Positions 27,101 through 34,968 of a stretch of 63,603 nucleotides of DNA are shown piece after piece. Under the pieces are notes generated by a model. The model did not search any database. It was not told the DNA's origin and was given only the letters and a program-made list of their open reading frames with translations. The stretch comes from UPXZ01 sp047973025 (GTDB lineage Bacteria > Bacteroidota > Bacteroidia > Bacteroidales > Paludibacteraceae). The stretch covers positions 1 through 63,603 of the forward strand of contig JBKEBE010000014.1 in the NCBI GenBank assembly GCA_047973025.1. Direction: 5' to 3'. Both the position numbers and the translations under genes were made by a program. Numbering within the stretch: position 1 is the first letter of the stretch; every line of letters begins with the position of its first letter.

Positions 27101-30100
27101 CGGAAATTTACAGCCGTTTCGCGAGCGATTTGTTTGACACCGATGTCGATATCCGCTACATCGAAGCCCTGGACGATTTTTCCGTAAGTTGTCCACGAAA
27201 AAACATGAACATCTGGACCAAATACGCCGCCCGTTCCGAAAGCCGGACTTTCGACGGCATCGCCCTGTTGAAGCACGCGATGGTAAACACCACACCCGAT
27301 ATGGCCAAAAAAGTGATGGTGGACGGCAGGGAAACCAAAGTGCGCGACGGCGAAGCCATCCAAGCCGCCAACGCCAAAATCGACGAGATACGTGATGCCT
27401 TCGGCGAATGGCTGCAGGCACAAAACGGCGGTTTCAAGGAACGGCTGACCACGATGTACAACAATAAATTCAACTGTTTCGTCCGTCCGCAGTTTGACGG
27501 CTCGCAGCAGACTTTTCCCGGATTAAACCGCCGAAACGTAAACATCGAAGATTTATACGACAGTCAAAAAGATGCAGTTTGGATGCTCAAAATGAATGGC
27601 GGAGGCATCTGCGACCACGAGGTTGGTGCGGGAAAAACGCTGATTATGTGCTGTGCGGCACAGGAAATGAAACGTTTGGGCTTGGCAAACAAACCAATGA
27701 TTATTGCCCTGAAAGCCAACGTGCACGAAATAGCCGAAACCTACCGCAGAGCGTATCCCGATGCCAAAATAATGTATCCCGGCAAAGCCGATTTCACGCC
27801 CGATAAACGGCAGCGTATTTTCGGCGACATCAAAAACAACGACTGGGACTGCGTAATACTTTCGCACGAACAGTTCGGGATGATACCCCAGTCGCCCGGC
27901 ATCCAGCAGGAAATCCTGCAGCAGGAATTGGACAGTGTGGAAGAAAACCTGGAAGTACTCCGTTCGCAGGGGAAAGACATTTCAAGAGCTATGGAAAAAG
28001 GGCTGATTGTAAGGCAGAACAACTTGGAAGTCAAGCTGAAAACCTTGGCTTACGACATGGCCAACCGCAAAGACGACGTTACCGATTTTAAGATGATGGG
28101 CATCGACCACCTCTTTGTGGACGAAAGCCACCAATTTAAGAACCTGATGTTTACCACCCGCCACAACCGCGTGGCAGGATTGGGCAACAGCGAAGGAAGC
28201 CAGCGGGCGATGAATATGCTCTTTGCCATCCGCACCATTCAGGAACGGACGGGCAAAGATTTGGGAGCGACGTTTCTTTCGGGAACCATCATCAGTAATT
28301 CGCTGACGGAACTCTATCTTTTGTTCAAATACCTTCGCCCCAAAGCATTGGAAGAACAAAACATCCGTTCGTTTGACGCGTGGGCGGCGATTTATGCCAA
28401 AAAAACGACCGATTACGAATTTTCGGTAACGAACAATATTGTACAGAAAGAGCGTTTCCGCTATTTTATCAAAGTGCCCGAGCTGGCGCAGTTTTACAAC
28501 GAGATAACCGATTACCGCACCGCCAAGGACATCGGCATAGACCGTCCCGAAAAGAACGAAATCCTGCACAATATTCCGCCCACGCCCCAGCAGGAAGATT
28601 TTATCAAAAAACTGATGGAATTTGCTCAAACAGGCGATGCAACCCTCTTGGGAAGAGCACCGTTATCCGAAAAAGAAGAAAAAGCCAAGATGCTTATCGC
28701 CACGGATTACGCCCGAAAAATGAGCCTCGATATGCGGATGATAAACCCAAAATTTGATGACCACGTGGACAACAAAGCCAGCCATTGTGCCCGAAACATT
28801 GCCGGTTATTACCAAAAGTTCAGCCCGCAGAAAGGAACGCAGTTTGTATTTTCGGATTTGGGAACATTCAAATCGAACAGCGAATGGAGCGTTTACTCGG
28901 AAATCAAGCGGAAATTGGTGGAAAACCACGGCATTCCCAATAATGAAATCCGTTTTATTCAGGAAGCCAAAACCGACAAAGCCCGCAAGGAGCTTATCAA
29001 ACAGATGAACGAAGGCAAAATCCGCGTGCTGTTCGGCTCTACGAGTATGCTGGGCACGGGCGTGAATGCCCAGAAACGGGCAGTTGCCGTGCATCATTTG
29101 GATACGCCGTGGCGACCCAGCGACCTGCAGCAGCGCGACGGACGTGCCGTGCGTAAGGGCAACGATATTGCCAAGCATTTTGCAGATAATAAGGTGGATG
29201 TAATTATCTATGCTGTGGAGCGGTCGTTGGATAGTTACAAGTTTAATCTCCTGCACAACAAGCAGTTATTTATCGACCAGCTGAAAACCAACCGGTTGGG
29301 CAAACGCACCATTGACGAGGGCAGTTTGGACGAGCAGTCGGGAATGAATTTCTCGGAATATGTGGCTATACTTTCGGGAAATACCGATTTGTTGGACAAA
29401 GCACGCCTGGAAAAGCAAATCGGAGCGTTGGAGAGCGAGCGTCGTTCGTTTAACCAATCCAAAGCCCAGTCCCGTGTCAAGTTGGAGCAGATAACAAGCG
29501 AAATTGACGGCTGTAAAAATCGCATCGAGCGGATGGAAAACGACCAAAAGCTGTTTTCTGAACGCATCCTGAAAAACGACAAGGGAGAAATCCTCAATCC
29601 CATCCAAATAAACGGATTGCCCGAAAATGCGGACGCAAAAGCTGTCGGTAAAAAACTCAACGAACTGTCCGATAATGCCCGTACACACGGCTTTTACGAT
29701 GAAATCGGTTCGCTGTACGGGTTTAAGCTATTGGTCAAAACGGAAGCGAGTATGAAGGACGGATTTGACTTCACGGAGAACAGATTTTTTGCGGAAGGCA
29801 GCAACGGCATCAAATATACCTACAATAACGGCATTATAGCTTCCGACCCGAAATTGGCTTCAATGAATTTTCTGAATGCTATGCAGAAAATCCCCACGCT
29901 GATTGACAACGAGCATAAACGTATCGCCAAAGAACAAGCCAGCCTGCCTGTTTTGCAGGAAGTGGTAAGTGCCGTGTGGAAAAAAGAAGAGCTGTTGAAG
30001 GAGTTGAAAAAGGAGTTAGGAGCGGTGGATAGGAAGATTTTGGAGGGGATAATGGGAAAGGGGAACTCTGAAAGTAAATCATTGGAAAAGGAGACGAAAT

Positions 30101-30159
30101 TGTCGACTGAAGCTGTAGCAGAGGGACAATCAGCGTATAGTGGAAGAATGAAGATGTGA
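24136..30159 (+). CDS. Giant N6-methylase-like / SNF2-type helicase of mobile elements
   Basis: A 2007-residue protein starting at TTG (MAYNKKAHLTDNIEAIK, the family's usual start). Residues 80-400 are a methyltransferase-like domain: LLEPSAGTGAFVEAF binds SAM, and NIPFGD stands where active N6-adenine enzymes have NPPY/F. The middle (about 500-750) is low-complexity and charged. The helicase part begins near 1140: GAGKT Walker A (CDHEVGAGKTLIM), DESH box (LFVDESHQFKNL), and motifs V-VI (STSMLGTGVNAQ, LQQRDGRAVRKGN). The last 300 residues are coiled-coil. Such proteins are carried by many Bacteroidetes elements; an anti-restriction or replication role is inferred. Confidence 0.9.
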   Translation: MAYNKKAHLTDNIEAIKTAFLLENEQREAVPAEREILSRYSGFGGLKCILNPARTLEDASRWAKSEMELFPLVAELHRIIREQSPDEKRYNRYMDSLKQSVLTAFYTPPALVESLASVLRKHGITPARLLEPSAGTGAFVEAFTSGNSVETSAFEKDLLTGKILKALHPHARVRVEGFENIEPSKLGTFDMAASNIPFGDTSVFDLSYSGGSSPAKQQASRSVHNYFFLKGLDSLQEGGLLAFITSQGVMNSPRNALIREYLMENSRLVSAVRLPNNLFADYAGTEVGTDLIILQKQSGKSTENAEEVLFIESEKIDGVSQNLYFDTPEKIIHTRRELGTDMYGKPALVYHHDGGTAGIAMDLSRELDRQIRQFGIDLSLYKGNGQQRTSVSFSGVNLPDLSPENEQTESFFVPSAFDQIKQKHPDAVVLFRVDESYETYRKDAEKASSVLGLPLIRSAKGEMKISFKSHELDAMLPQLVRSGMRVAIADALEQKIETKVENKTEEGIENPLDNLVENSAKNGFTNLSTSPKSQPIQPLTLSKQEDPALSLYDLFGFSAQERTQVKPLKKGQKQRGNMPKRPALAPPKPAVPTTPIPANGKPAPPSQETMDKVLETALGLSVLSDLQTERKVSQNGVSEPFYAEPLPTTEEVIDDFFARQDPFSISNGFADEWRLEIQHEALLKKAREAIQTMEFHKIEQEIESKKESKNVQKQPGTTSQNSLFEETSALSFSPRPYLANWEPHYREGCLVADNGQVGFLKKDKNEQTFFHPLDVNAKHLNRIGSYILVRDTYKELYTDEAEMKQENVLFRKELNRRYDYFTEKFGRLNTPDNLKVIKMDTAGSDMPFLERNIGGVWQKADIFSRPVSFAVQEINHVDTAEEALSASLNKFGRVDLGFMAKLQNSSLEELKTELHGRIFFNPLEQEYEIADKFIAGNVVEKARSVEKYLKNHPDDTESTFSLKALQDAFPQRIEFEELDFNLGERWIPAEIYSRFASDLFDTDVDIRYIEALDDFSVSCPRKNMNIWTKYAARSESRTFDGIALLKHAMVNTTPDMAKKVMVDGRETKVRDGEAIQAANAKIDEIRDAFGEWLQAQNGGFKERLTTMYNNKFNCFVRPQFDGSQQTFPGLNRRNVNIEDLYDSQKDAVWMLKMNGGGICDHEVGAGKTLIMCCAAQEMKRLGLANKPMIIALKANVHEIAETYRRAYPDAKIMYPGKADFTPDKRQRIFGDIKNNDWDCVILSHEQFGMIPQSPGIQQEILQQELDSVEENLEVLRSQGKDISRAMEKGLIVRQNNLEVKLKTLAYDMANRKDDVTDFKMMGIDHLFVDESHQFKNLMFTTRHNRVAGLGNSEGSQRAMNMLFAIRTIQERTGKDLGATFLSGTIISNSLTELYLLFKYLRPKALEEQNIRSFDAWAAIYAKKTTDYEFSVTNNIVQKERFRYFIKVPELAQFYNEITDYRTAKDIGIDRPEKNEILHNIPPTPQQEDFIKKLMEFAQTGDATLLGRAPLSEKEEKAKMLIATDYARKMSLDMRMINPKFDDHVDNKASHCARNIAGYYQKFSPQKGTQFVFSDLGTFKSNSEWSVYSEIKRKLVENHGIPNNEIRFIQEAKTDKARKELIKQMNEGKIRVLFGSTSMLGTGVNAQKRAVAVHHLDTPWRPSDLQQRDGRAVRKGNDIAKHFADNKVDVIIYAVERSLDSYKFNLLHNKQLFIDQLKTNRLGKRTIDEGSLDEQSGMNFSEYVAILSGNTDLLDKARLEKQIGALESERRSFNQSKAQSRVKLEQITSEIDGCKNRIERMENDQKLFSERILKNDKGEILNPIQINGLPENADAKAVGKKLNELSDNARTHGFYDEIGSLYGFKLLVKTEASMKDGFDFTENRFFAEGSNGIKYTYNNGIIASDPKLASMNFLNAMQKIPTLIDNEHKRIAKEQASLPVLQEVVSAVWKKEELLKELKKELGAVDRKILEGIMGKGNSESKSLEKETKLSTEAVAEGQSAYSGRMKM

Positions 30160-30382
30160 TTTTAATTATCAGCTAAAAATACACCAACAGTAAATTAATT
30201 TACATTATTATTTTCCACCGCTGAAAAGCTATTCGACTTCGTCAGGTTTATACTTTCACTTTGAAGTGTCAGAACCTTGGAGGAAGACTTGTCAACGGCG
30301 TATGCACATTTATAACAAAATAATGTTAAAAATGAAATAACACACATAGTTTAATCAAAATCTCAATCTAAAAAGTAGCACT

Positions 30383-31072
30383 CTATACCTCCATAATAAT
30401 GCCCTCACCACGTATAGTTGTTATTTTAATATTAGGATCCTTGCTAAGGTATTTACGTAATTTTGAAATAAAAACATCTAAACTTCTTGATGCGAAATTA
30501 TCTGTATTGTCCCAAAACGAAGTAAGTATTTTCTCTTTTGAGATTAATGTATTCTTGTTGTCGTGGAGAAACTTTAATAAGTCTGCTTCACGTGCAGTTA
30601 ACTTAAATTTCTGACGACGCAATTCTAAAGTTTTTTCAGATACATCAAGCTGGTAATTTCCTATTGAAAGAATCGTGGAAAAATTAATAGACTTTGAAGA
30701 TAGTTTTTCTGTTTTTTTGAGAATTGATTGTATTCGAACATGTAACTCATCTGCTACAAATGGTTTTTTTATATAATCATCAACTCCCATGTTAAAACTA
30801 TCGACAACGTCTTTTGGCGAAGTCTTACCTGTTTCCATGATAATTATTACAGAAGAATCTATAGCACGTATTTTCTTAACAAGTTCAAAGCCATTCATTA
30901 AAGGCATATCTATATCTGTAACAATCACATCAGGATTTTCTTGTGTATATAAAAGCCAACCCTCTTCGCCATTTTTTGCTAACACAACATCATAAACACC
31001 GATTAATTCTAATCCGCCTTGAGTAGTGTATGCACAAGCTTCATCATCTTCGATTAAAAGAATTTTTATCAT
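30383..31072 (-). CDS. OmpR-family response regulator
   Basis: A 229-residue regulator. The receiver (1-120) has the acidic pair EDDEA, the phospho-acceptor Asp in VIVTDIDMPLMNGF (about 54) and the switch Lys in KKPFVADEL. The C-terminal winged helix has ELRRQKFKLTAREADLLKFL and SRSLDVFISKLRKYL. It starts 5 bp after the kinase gene, in the same transcript. The 220 bp between its stop and the methylase stop hold nothing clear. It is the best candidate to bind the palindromic blocks at 32554 and 42044. Confidence 0.93.
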   Translation of the reverse strand: MIKILLIEDDEACAYTTQGGLELIGVYDVVLAKNGEEGWLLYTQENPDVIVTDIDMPLMNGFELVKKIRAIDSSVIIIMETGKTSPKDVVDSFNMGVDDYIKKPFVADELHVRIQSILKKTEKLSSKSINFSTILSIGNYQLDVSEKTLELRRQKFKLTAREADLLKFLHDNKNTLISKEKILTSFWDNTDNFASRSLDVFISKLRKYLSKDPNIKITTIRGEGIIMEV

Positions 31073-31077
31073 ATCAG

Positions 31078-32421
31078 TTATAGTTTGTTTTTACTTTCTT
31101 TAAGGGGTAAAAATAATATGAATTCAGATCCCTCTCCTTCAAAGCTAAATAAATCTATAGTACCACCATGCGCCTCCATAACTTTTTTTACGTAGCTTAG
31201 TCCTATGCCAAAACCTTTTGCTTCATTCCTAAGTAATGCCTTTCCACGTTCAAACTTAGCAAAAATAACGGCTTGGTCTTTTTTTGATATACCGTAGCCA
31301 TTGTCTTTTACCGAGATGATTAAACTGTTTTGTTTTTTGTTGCAATCAATATCAATCCTTACAGTATTTCCGGAATATTTCAATGCATTGTCTATTAGAT
31401 TACTTACGGCATTTGATAGTAGAGTTTCATCAACATATATCGAAAATTCTTCCGGCGTAAATATAGCATTAAATTTCACGTCCTTGTTTGTCTGTACACT
31501 AAATTTATCAATTAAAGGAAAAATTATTTCTTTAATATTTACAGTTGAAAGTGATAGTTCTAAGTCGGATTTTTCGGCACGAGCAACAGTAAGTATCCTA
31601 TCAGTAAGAGCCTGTAAATTCATAATTTGCTGTCTTGCTATGTCTATATACCTTTTTCTTTTATCAGGGTCGTTGTAAAGTTTTTCGTTGTTAAGAAGAG
31701 AATTAACCTGGGAAATGGTTTGCAATGGCGTTGCCATATCGTGTGTTAGAGCATGAGAAAAATCGGCTTGCATTTGTCGTAACTGTCTCTCTTTCAAAAA
31801 AGAGCGCATCTGGTAAGATAATGCAAAACTTACTCCAGCAACAAGAAGTACAGAGAGTATTAGTATAAGCGTCATCCTTAACAAAGTGGTGAAATAGGGA
31901 GAAATCAGCCATACTTGCATACCTTCAATTTTATCTGTTCGCGTGTAAATTGTTTTCGATTTAAATGCGCCCAATAACTTTCCTTTTCCCTTTTTATCAG
32001 TAGTTTCGAGTATATCGCCGGTTGCTGTATTGATACGGTTTATTATGAATCTTCCCCGAATTTCATGGTTGCTTATTTTTTCCTGAAATAAAGTATCTAG
32101 TTTAGACAATGAAGGTAGAACGCCTTTTTGAAATAAATATTCTTGAAATATGAGATAAGAAGAGGTAATTTCCTTGTTTTCTCCCATATCAATACTCCCT
32201 ACTATCTCCGTATTCACTCCACCAGCTATATTCTGATTTTCCTGTAAAGTGATACGTCCGAACATTTCTTCGTTAACAGATTCTTCAAAATCAATATTTA
32301 CCTGATTAAAAATCTGTTTCTGAGTAAGACGGAACACATTGACAATCCACACGACCTGAAGAAGAAAAATCAAAGCAACAGCCGTGAATGTCAGAAACTT
32401 AATATGTCTGATATTTTTCAT
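31078..32421 (-). CDS. Sensor histidine kinase
   Basis: A 447-residue kinase. TM1 is at about 8-28 (FLTFTAVALIFLLQVVWIV) and TM2 at about 172-195 (LLRMTLILILSVLLVAGVSF), enclosing a periplasmic sensor of about 145 residues. The H-box is FSHALTHDMATPLQTIS. The ATP domain has NLIDNALKYS, VKDNGYGISKKD and KGFGIGLSYVKKVM. A CAAAGATA at 32433-32440 (TATCTTTG on the minus strand) gives a -7 box just before the start. It is divergent from the RiPP genes, suggesting it senses the peptides or envelope state. Confidence 0.93.
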   Translation of the reverse strand: MKNIRHIKFLTFTAVALIFLLQVVWIVNVFRLTQKQIFNQVNIDFEESVNEEMFGRITLQENQNIAGGVNTEIVGSIDMGENKEITSSYLIFQEYLFQKGVLPSLSKLDTLFQEKISNHEIRGRFIINRINTATGDILETTDKKGKGKLLGAFKSKTIYTRTDKIEGMQVWLISPYFTTLLRMTLILILSVLLVAGVSFALSYQMRSFLKERQLRQMQADFSHALTHDMATPLQTISQVNSLLNNEKLYNDPDKRKRYIDIARQQIMNLQALTDRILTVARAEKSDLELSLSTVNIKEIIFPLIDKFSVQTNKDVKFNAIFTPEEFSIYVDETLLSNAVSNLIDNALKYSGNTVRIDIDCNKKQNSLIISVKDNGYGISKKDQAVIFAKFERGKALLRNEAKGFGIGLSYVKKVMEAHGGTIDLFSFEGEGSEFILFLPLKESKNKL

Positions 32422-32553
32422 AACTGAGTCAGCAAAGATATACTGTTTTTATTAAAAACCAGCATGATAAAAACCAAAATTTAACTATGTTAATAATAAA
32501 ATGATAATCAATGTTGCTATTTATTCAAGTGTAATAATCCATCTTTCTCTTTT

Positions 32554-32643
32554 TATGTTAACAGACCACTTTATGTTCTCCTGTTGATGTTTGATTTTCA
32601 GCGTATTATGCCTTAGCTTTGGTTATATAACGTTCCGTTAACC
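32554..32643 (+). promoter_or_regulatory. Palindromic control block A of the peptide cluster
   Basis: TATGTTAACAGA (from 32554) is followed 55 bp later by GGTTATATAACGT (32621-32633) and GTTAAC (32637-32642). GTTATATAAC and GTTAAC are palindromes. The same order of motifs recurs at 42044-42143. It lies between the divergent kinase and precursor 1. Confidence 0.55.
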
Positions 32644-32721
32644 TATAAAACGAAAATTTATTCTCAATTTCATCCTGAAATTTATTAATTAATTAACTAA
32701 TAATTCTAAAATCATAAAAAC

Positions 32722-32862
32722 ATGAAAACATTACAAAGAAAAATGGAATTGCTTGACAAAAAAGAATTGCAAAATATTAAAGGTGGTGGTCCAAGAATAG
32801 AGTATTACTATGAGAATGGAGTATGGAAGTGGAGAATTGTGGAAGATAATACTAAGCCATAG
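32722..32862 (+). CDS. RiPP precursor 1, GG leader, aromatic core
   Basis: A 46-residue peptide below usual gene-calling length. The leader MKTLQRKMELLDKKELQNIK ends in GGG (21-23), the double-glycine cleavage signal of C39 peptidases, and resembles the Bacteroidales GG leader (KKEL-x-NIKGG). The core of about 24 residues, GPRIEYYYENGVWKW then RIVEDNTKP, has no Cys but three Tyr and two Trp. It is the first gene of the cluster, 64 bp before the VKOR gene. A weak AAGTT/AACTTTTTT hairpin follows. Function is inferred from leader type and context. Confidence 0.75.
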   Translation: MKTLQRKMELLDKKELQNIKGGGPRIEYYYENGVWKWRIVEDNTKP

Positions 32863-32926
32863 AAGTTTTACGAATCAGAATTGACAACTTTTTTAGGACT
32901 ACAATAAGCTATGTTTAACTGAGATT

Positions 32927-34540
32927 ATGTTTACAAAATTTGAACAAAACGTAAATGCAACAATTCATTTTCTAAAATTGCATGGCATTCAAGTGAATAA
33001 CTCGTCTGTTGATGATACTCTCCAGAGTCATCCCGATTGGCCAAGTTTATTATGTATTAGTGATTCTTTGACTGCATGGAATATACCTAATGCCGCAGGT
33101 AGAATCGAACCTAACCAAATAGATGCCTTATCCACTCCCTTTATGGCTTACACTAGACAGCCGGAGGAGGTACTGTGTGTTGTAAAAGAGCTATCAGAAA
33201 CTGAGGTAACCTATTATTTTTCCCCAAAAAATAAATTTATAACCGAAAATAAGGAGGAGTTTATAAAGAATTGGTTGGGAGTATATTTAATAGCTGAGAA
33301 AACTAAAGAATCCGGAGAGAAAGATTATGCGAAAGTAAGACTAAGGAAACGTTTCAGAAGTCTCATACCTATAACATTATTAGTTTTGTTTTTAGCCGGA
33401 ACTTTATATCAAGTTATATCTCGATTTGATTTTTCCGGCGGTTTTCTTGACTTTGGTGAATTCTTTCAATATCTTATTCTGTTAGCCGGTGTATTTGTTT
33501 CGGTATTATTGTTATGGCATGAAATTGACAATGCAAATCCGTTGTTACACAAAGTGTGCACTGGTATCTCAAAAGGTAATTGTGATGCAGTTTTAAACAG
33601 TTCTCAATCCAAGGTATTCAGTTGGTTAAGTTGGAGTGAAGTTGGGCTTTTCTATTTCGCAGGTGGATTATTTGCTCTATTATATGTAAATCCACCGTAT
33701 GAAGCTATGTCGATTATTGCCTACGTCAATTTATTGGCTCTGCCCTATACGGTCTTTTCTATATACTATCAAGCAAAGATTGTAAAGCAGTGGTGCGTGC
33801 TTTGCCTTACTGTACAAGCATTATTATTGGCAGGCGCTCTTAATGTGTTGGTTAATAGATTCCCTATTCCTTTTTATGATATAAGGTTTATTGTATATAT
33901 GATGGCTTTTACAGCGTATATTGTTTCGGTTCTATTATGGTATTTCGTAAAGCCTTATTTATTAAAAATGCAGGAATCTAAAAACACAAAAAGAGCCTAT
34001 TTAAGGGTGAAATTCAATTCAGAAGTTTTTGATACACTCCTAAAGAAACAAATGAAAATAGTTTCTTCTGCTGATGGAATCGGCATAGATTTAGGTAATC
34101 CTTTGGCTACAAATCAACTTATAAAAGTTTGTAATCCTTATTGTGGTCCTTGTAGTAAAGCGCATCCAAAAATTGAAAAGTTGCTTGAAGAAATTCCAAA
34201 CTTGAAAGTAAAGATTATTTTTACTACTCCCAATAACAGTGAGTTTTCAGCTTATGAGCCTACAGCTCATATTTTAGCATTAGCATCTCATTCAACTGAT
34301 GAAAAAGCATTAAAAAAGGTATTGGATGACTGGTATCTACAAGATGTGAAAAATTATGATAATTTCAAAAACCTTTATCCAACCGATATAGCTTTAGATA
34401 GACAAGGGGATAGGATTGAAGACATGTTTCAGTGGTGCGAGATGAATAAAATTTCTTTTACTCCTACCTTTTTCATTAATGATTTTCAATTGCCCGATGC
34501 TTACGATATTGAAGATTTGTCCTATTTTTTATTAGAATAA
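32927..34540 (+). CDS. VKOR-thioredoxin disulfide oxidase with degenerate C39 domain
   Basis: A 537-residue membrane protein of three parts. Residues 1-130 resemble a C39 peptidase fold (SHPDWPSLLCISDSLTAWNI) but show Ser where the catalytic Cys would be (VNNSSVDDT). Residues 145-355 hold six membrane segments of the vitamin K epoxide reductase fold, with Cys in ISKGNC and the active WCVLC. Residues 375-537 are a thioredoxin domain with CGPC (about 402-408, CNPYCGPC). VKOR-thioredoxin fusions make disulfides in exported proteins, here probably in the Cys-rich precursors. The degenerate C39 domain may hold the GG leader. The tail ends LPDAYDIEDLSYFLLE. Confidence 0.88.
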   Translation: MFTKFEQNVNATIHFLKLHGIQVNNSSVDDTLQSHPDWPSLLCISDSLTAWNIPNAAGRIEPNQIDALSTPFMAYTRQPEEVLCVVKELSETEVTYYFSPKNKFITENKEEFIKNWLGVYLIAEKTKESGEKDYAKVRLRKRFRSLIPITLLVLFLAGTLYQVISRFDFSGGFLDFGEFFQYLILLAGVFVSVLLLWHEIDNANPLLHKVCTGISKGNCDAVLNSSQSKVFSWLSWSEVGLFYFAGGLFALLYVNPPYEAMSIIAYVNLLALPYTVFSIYYQAKIVKQWCVLCLTVQALLLAGALNVLVNRFPIPFYDIRFIVYMMAFTAYIVSVLLWYFVKPYLLKMQESKNTKRAYLRVKFNSEVFDTLLKKQMKIVSSADGIGIDLGNPLATNQLIKVCNPYCGPCSKAHPKIEKLLEEIPNLKVKIIFTTPNNSEFSAYEPTAHILALASHSTDEKALKKVLDDWYLQDVKNYDNFKNLYPTDIALDRQGDRIEDMFQWCEMNKISFTPTFFINDFQLPDAYDIEDLSYFLLE

Positions 34541-34680
34541 GATATTCAATGAAAAATTCAGTGCACGGAATTTTACTGCTGTCGTTGAATAGAGATAATT
34601 AATCCGGTATATTTGCAGCAGAATATACTTAAAATAAAATTTTAAAGATATGAAGACAGTAAAAATGAGCCTTGCCAATC
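34478..34680 (+). repeat. Duplicated block, copy 1 (VKOR tail to precursor 2 leader)
   Basis: The DNA from TAATGATT at 34478, through the VKOR C-terminus, stop, intergenic region and first codons of precursor 2, is closely matched by 36439-36625. Shared stretches include the 18 codons for LPDxYDIEDLSYFLLE and the AGATATTCAATGAAAA and TTGAATA segments. Confidence 0.8.
34584..34615 (+). promoter_or_regulatory. Internal promoter of precursor 2
   Basis: GTTG (34584-34587) and TATATTTG (34608-34615) are 20 bp apart, a strong Bacteroidetes promoter inside the cluster, 35 bp before the precursor gene. The copy before precursor 3 has lost the -7 match (TATATAAAT). Confidence 0.6.
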
Positions 34681-34892
34681 TGCAAGGTAAAATGAGCCGT
34701 AAAGAGATGAAAAACATTATGGCGGGTAGTGGCAATCTTGCATTATGTGTCGCAAATACAAATTGGCGGAGTGGAGGACCTTATGCTTGTTTTGCAAATT
34801 CTGATGCTGCTTATTCTTATGCTGGAGATAATGGCTATTGGTGTTGTAATTGTCAAACGGCATATAACCATTGTTGGGGTATGGGAACTTGA
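34650..34892 (+). CDS. RiPP/bacteriocin precursor 2, six-Cys core
   Basis: An 80-residue peptide. The leader runs to about residue 26 and contains MSRKEMKNIMAG, a variant of the GG leader with cleavage expected after AG (IMAG/SG). The core of about 54 residues is Gly-, aromatic- and Cys-rich with Cys at 33, 47, 65, 66, 68 and 75 (YWCCNCQT near the end), enough for three disulfides. It starts 109 bp after the VKOR gene and has its own promoter. A perfect 15-bp stem-loop follows. Antimicrobial or signalling use is inferred. Confidence 0.8.
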   Translation: MKTVKMSLANLQGKMSRKEMKNIMAGSGNLALCVANTNWRSGGPYACFANSDAAYSYAGDNGYWCCNCQTAYNHCWGMGT

Positions 34893-34902
34893 AAAAATAG
34901 AA

Positions 34903-34940
34903 ATTGTATTATACAGATAAATAAATCTGTATAATACAAT
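34903..34940 (+). terminator. 15-bp hairpin after precursor 2
   Basis: ATTGTATTATACAGA (34903-34917) pairs perfectly with TCTGTATAATACAAT (34926-34940) across an 8-nt loop. There is no T-run, so it is more likely an mRNA-end stabiliser or partial terminator that raises precursor mRNA over the downstream enzyme. Confidence 0.7.
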
Positions 34941-34968
34941 TAATAAACAATTTAATTACTTTACCAAA

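Noticed and set aside
27982..28629. Minus-strand frame of 215 codons and similar ones across 24-30 kb
   Set aside because: Antisense to the methylase-helicase gene with no start context or motif.
15633..30382. Matching att direct repeats at both ends of the element genes
   Set aside because: No shared sequence long enough was seen; the right end probably lies outside the window or past the peptide cluster.
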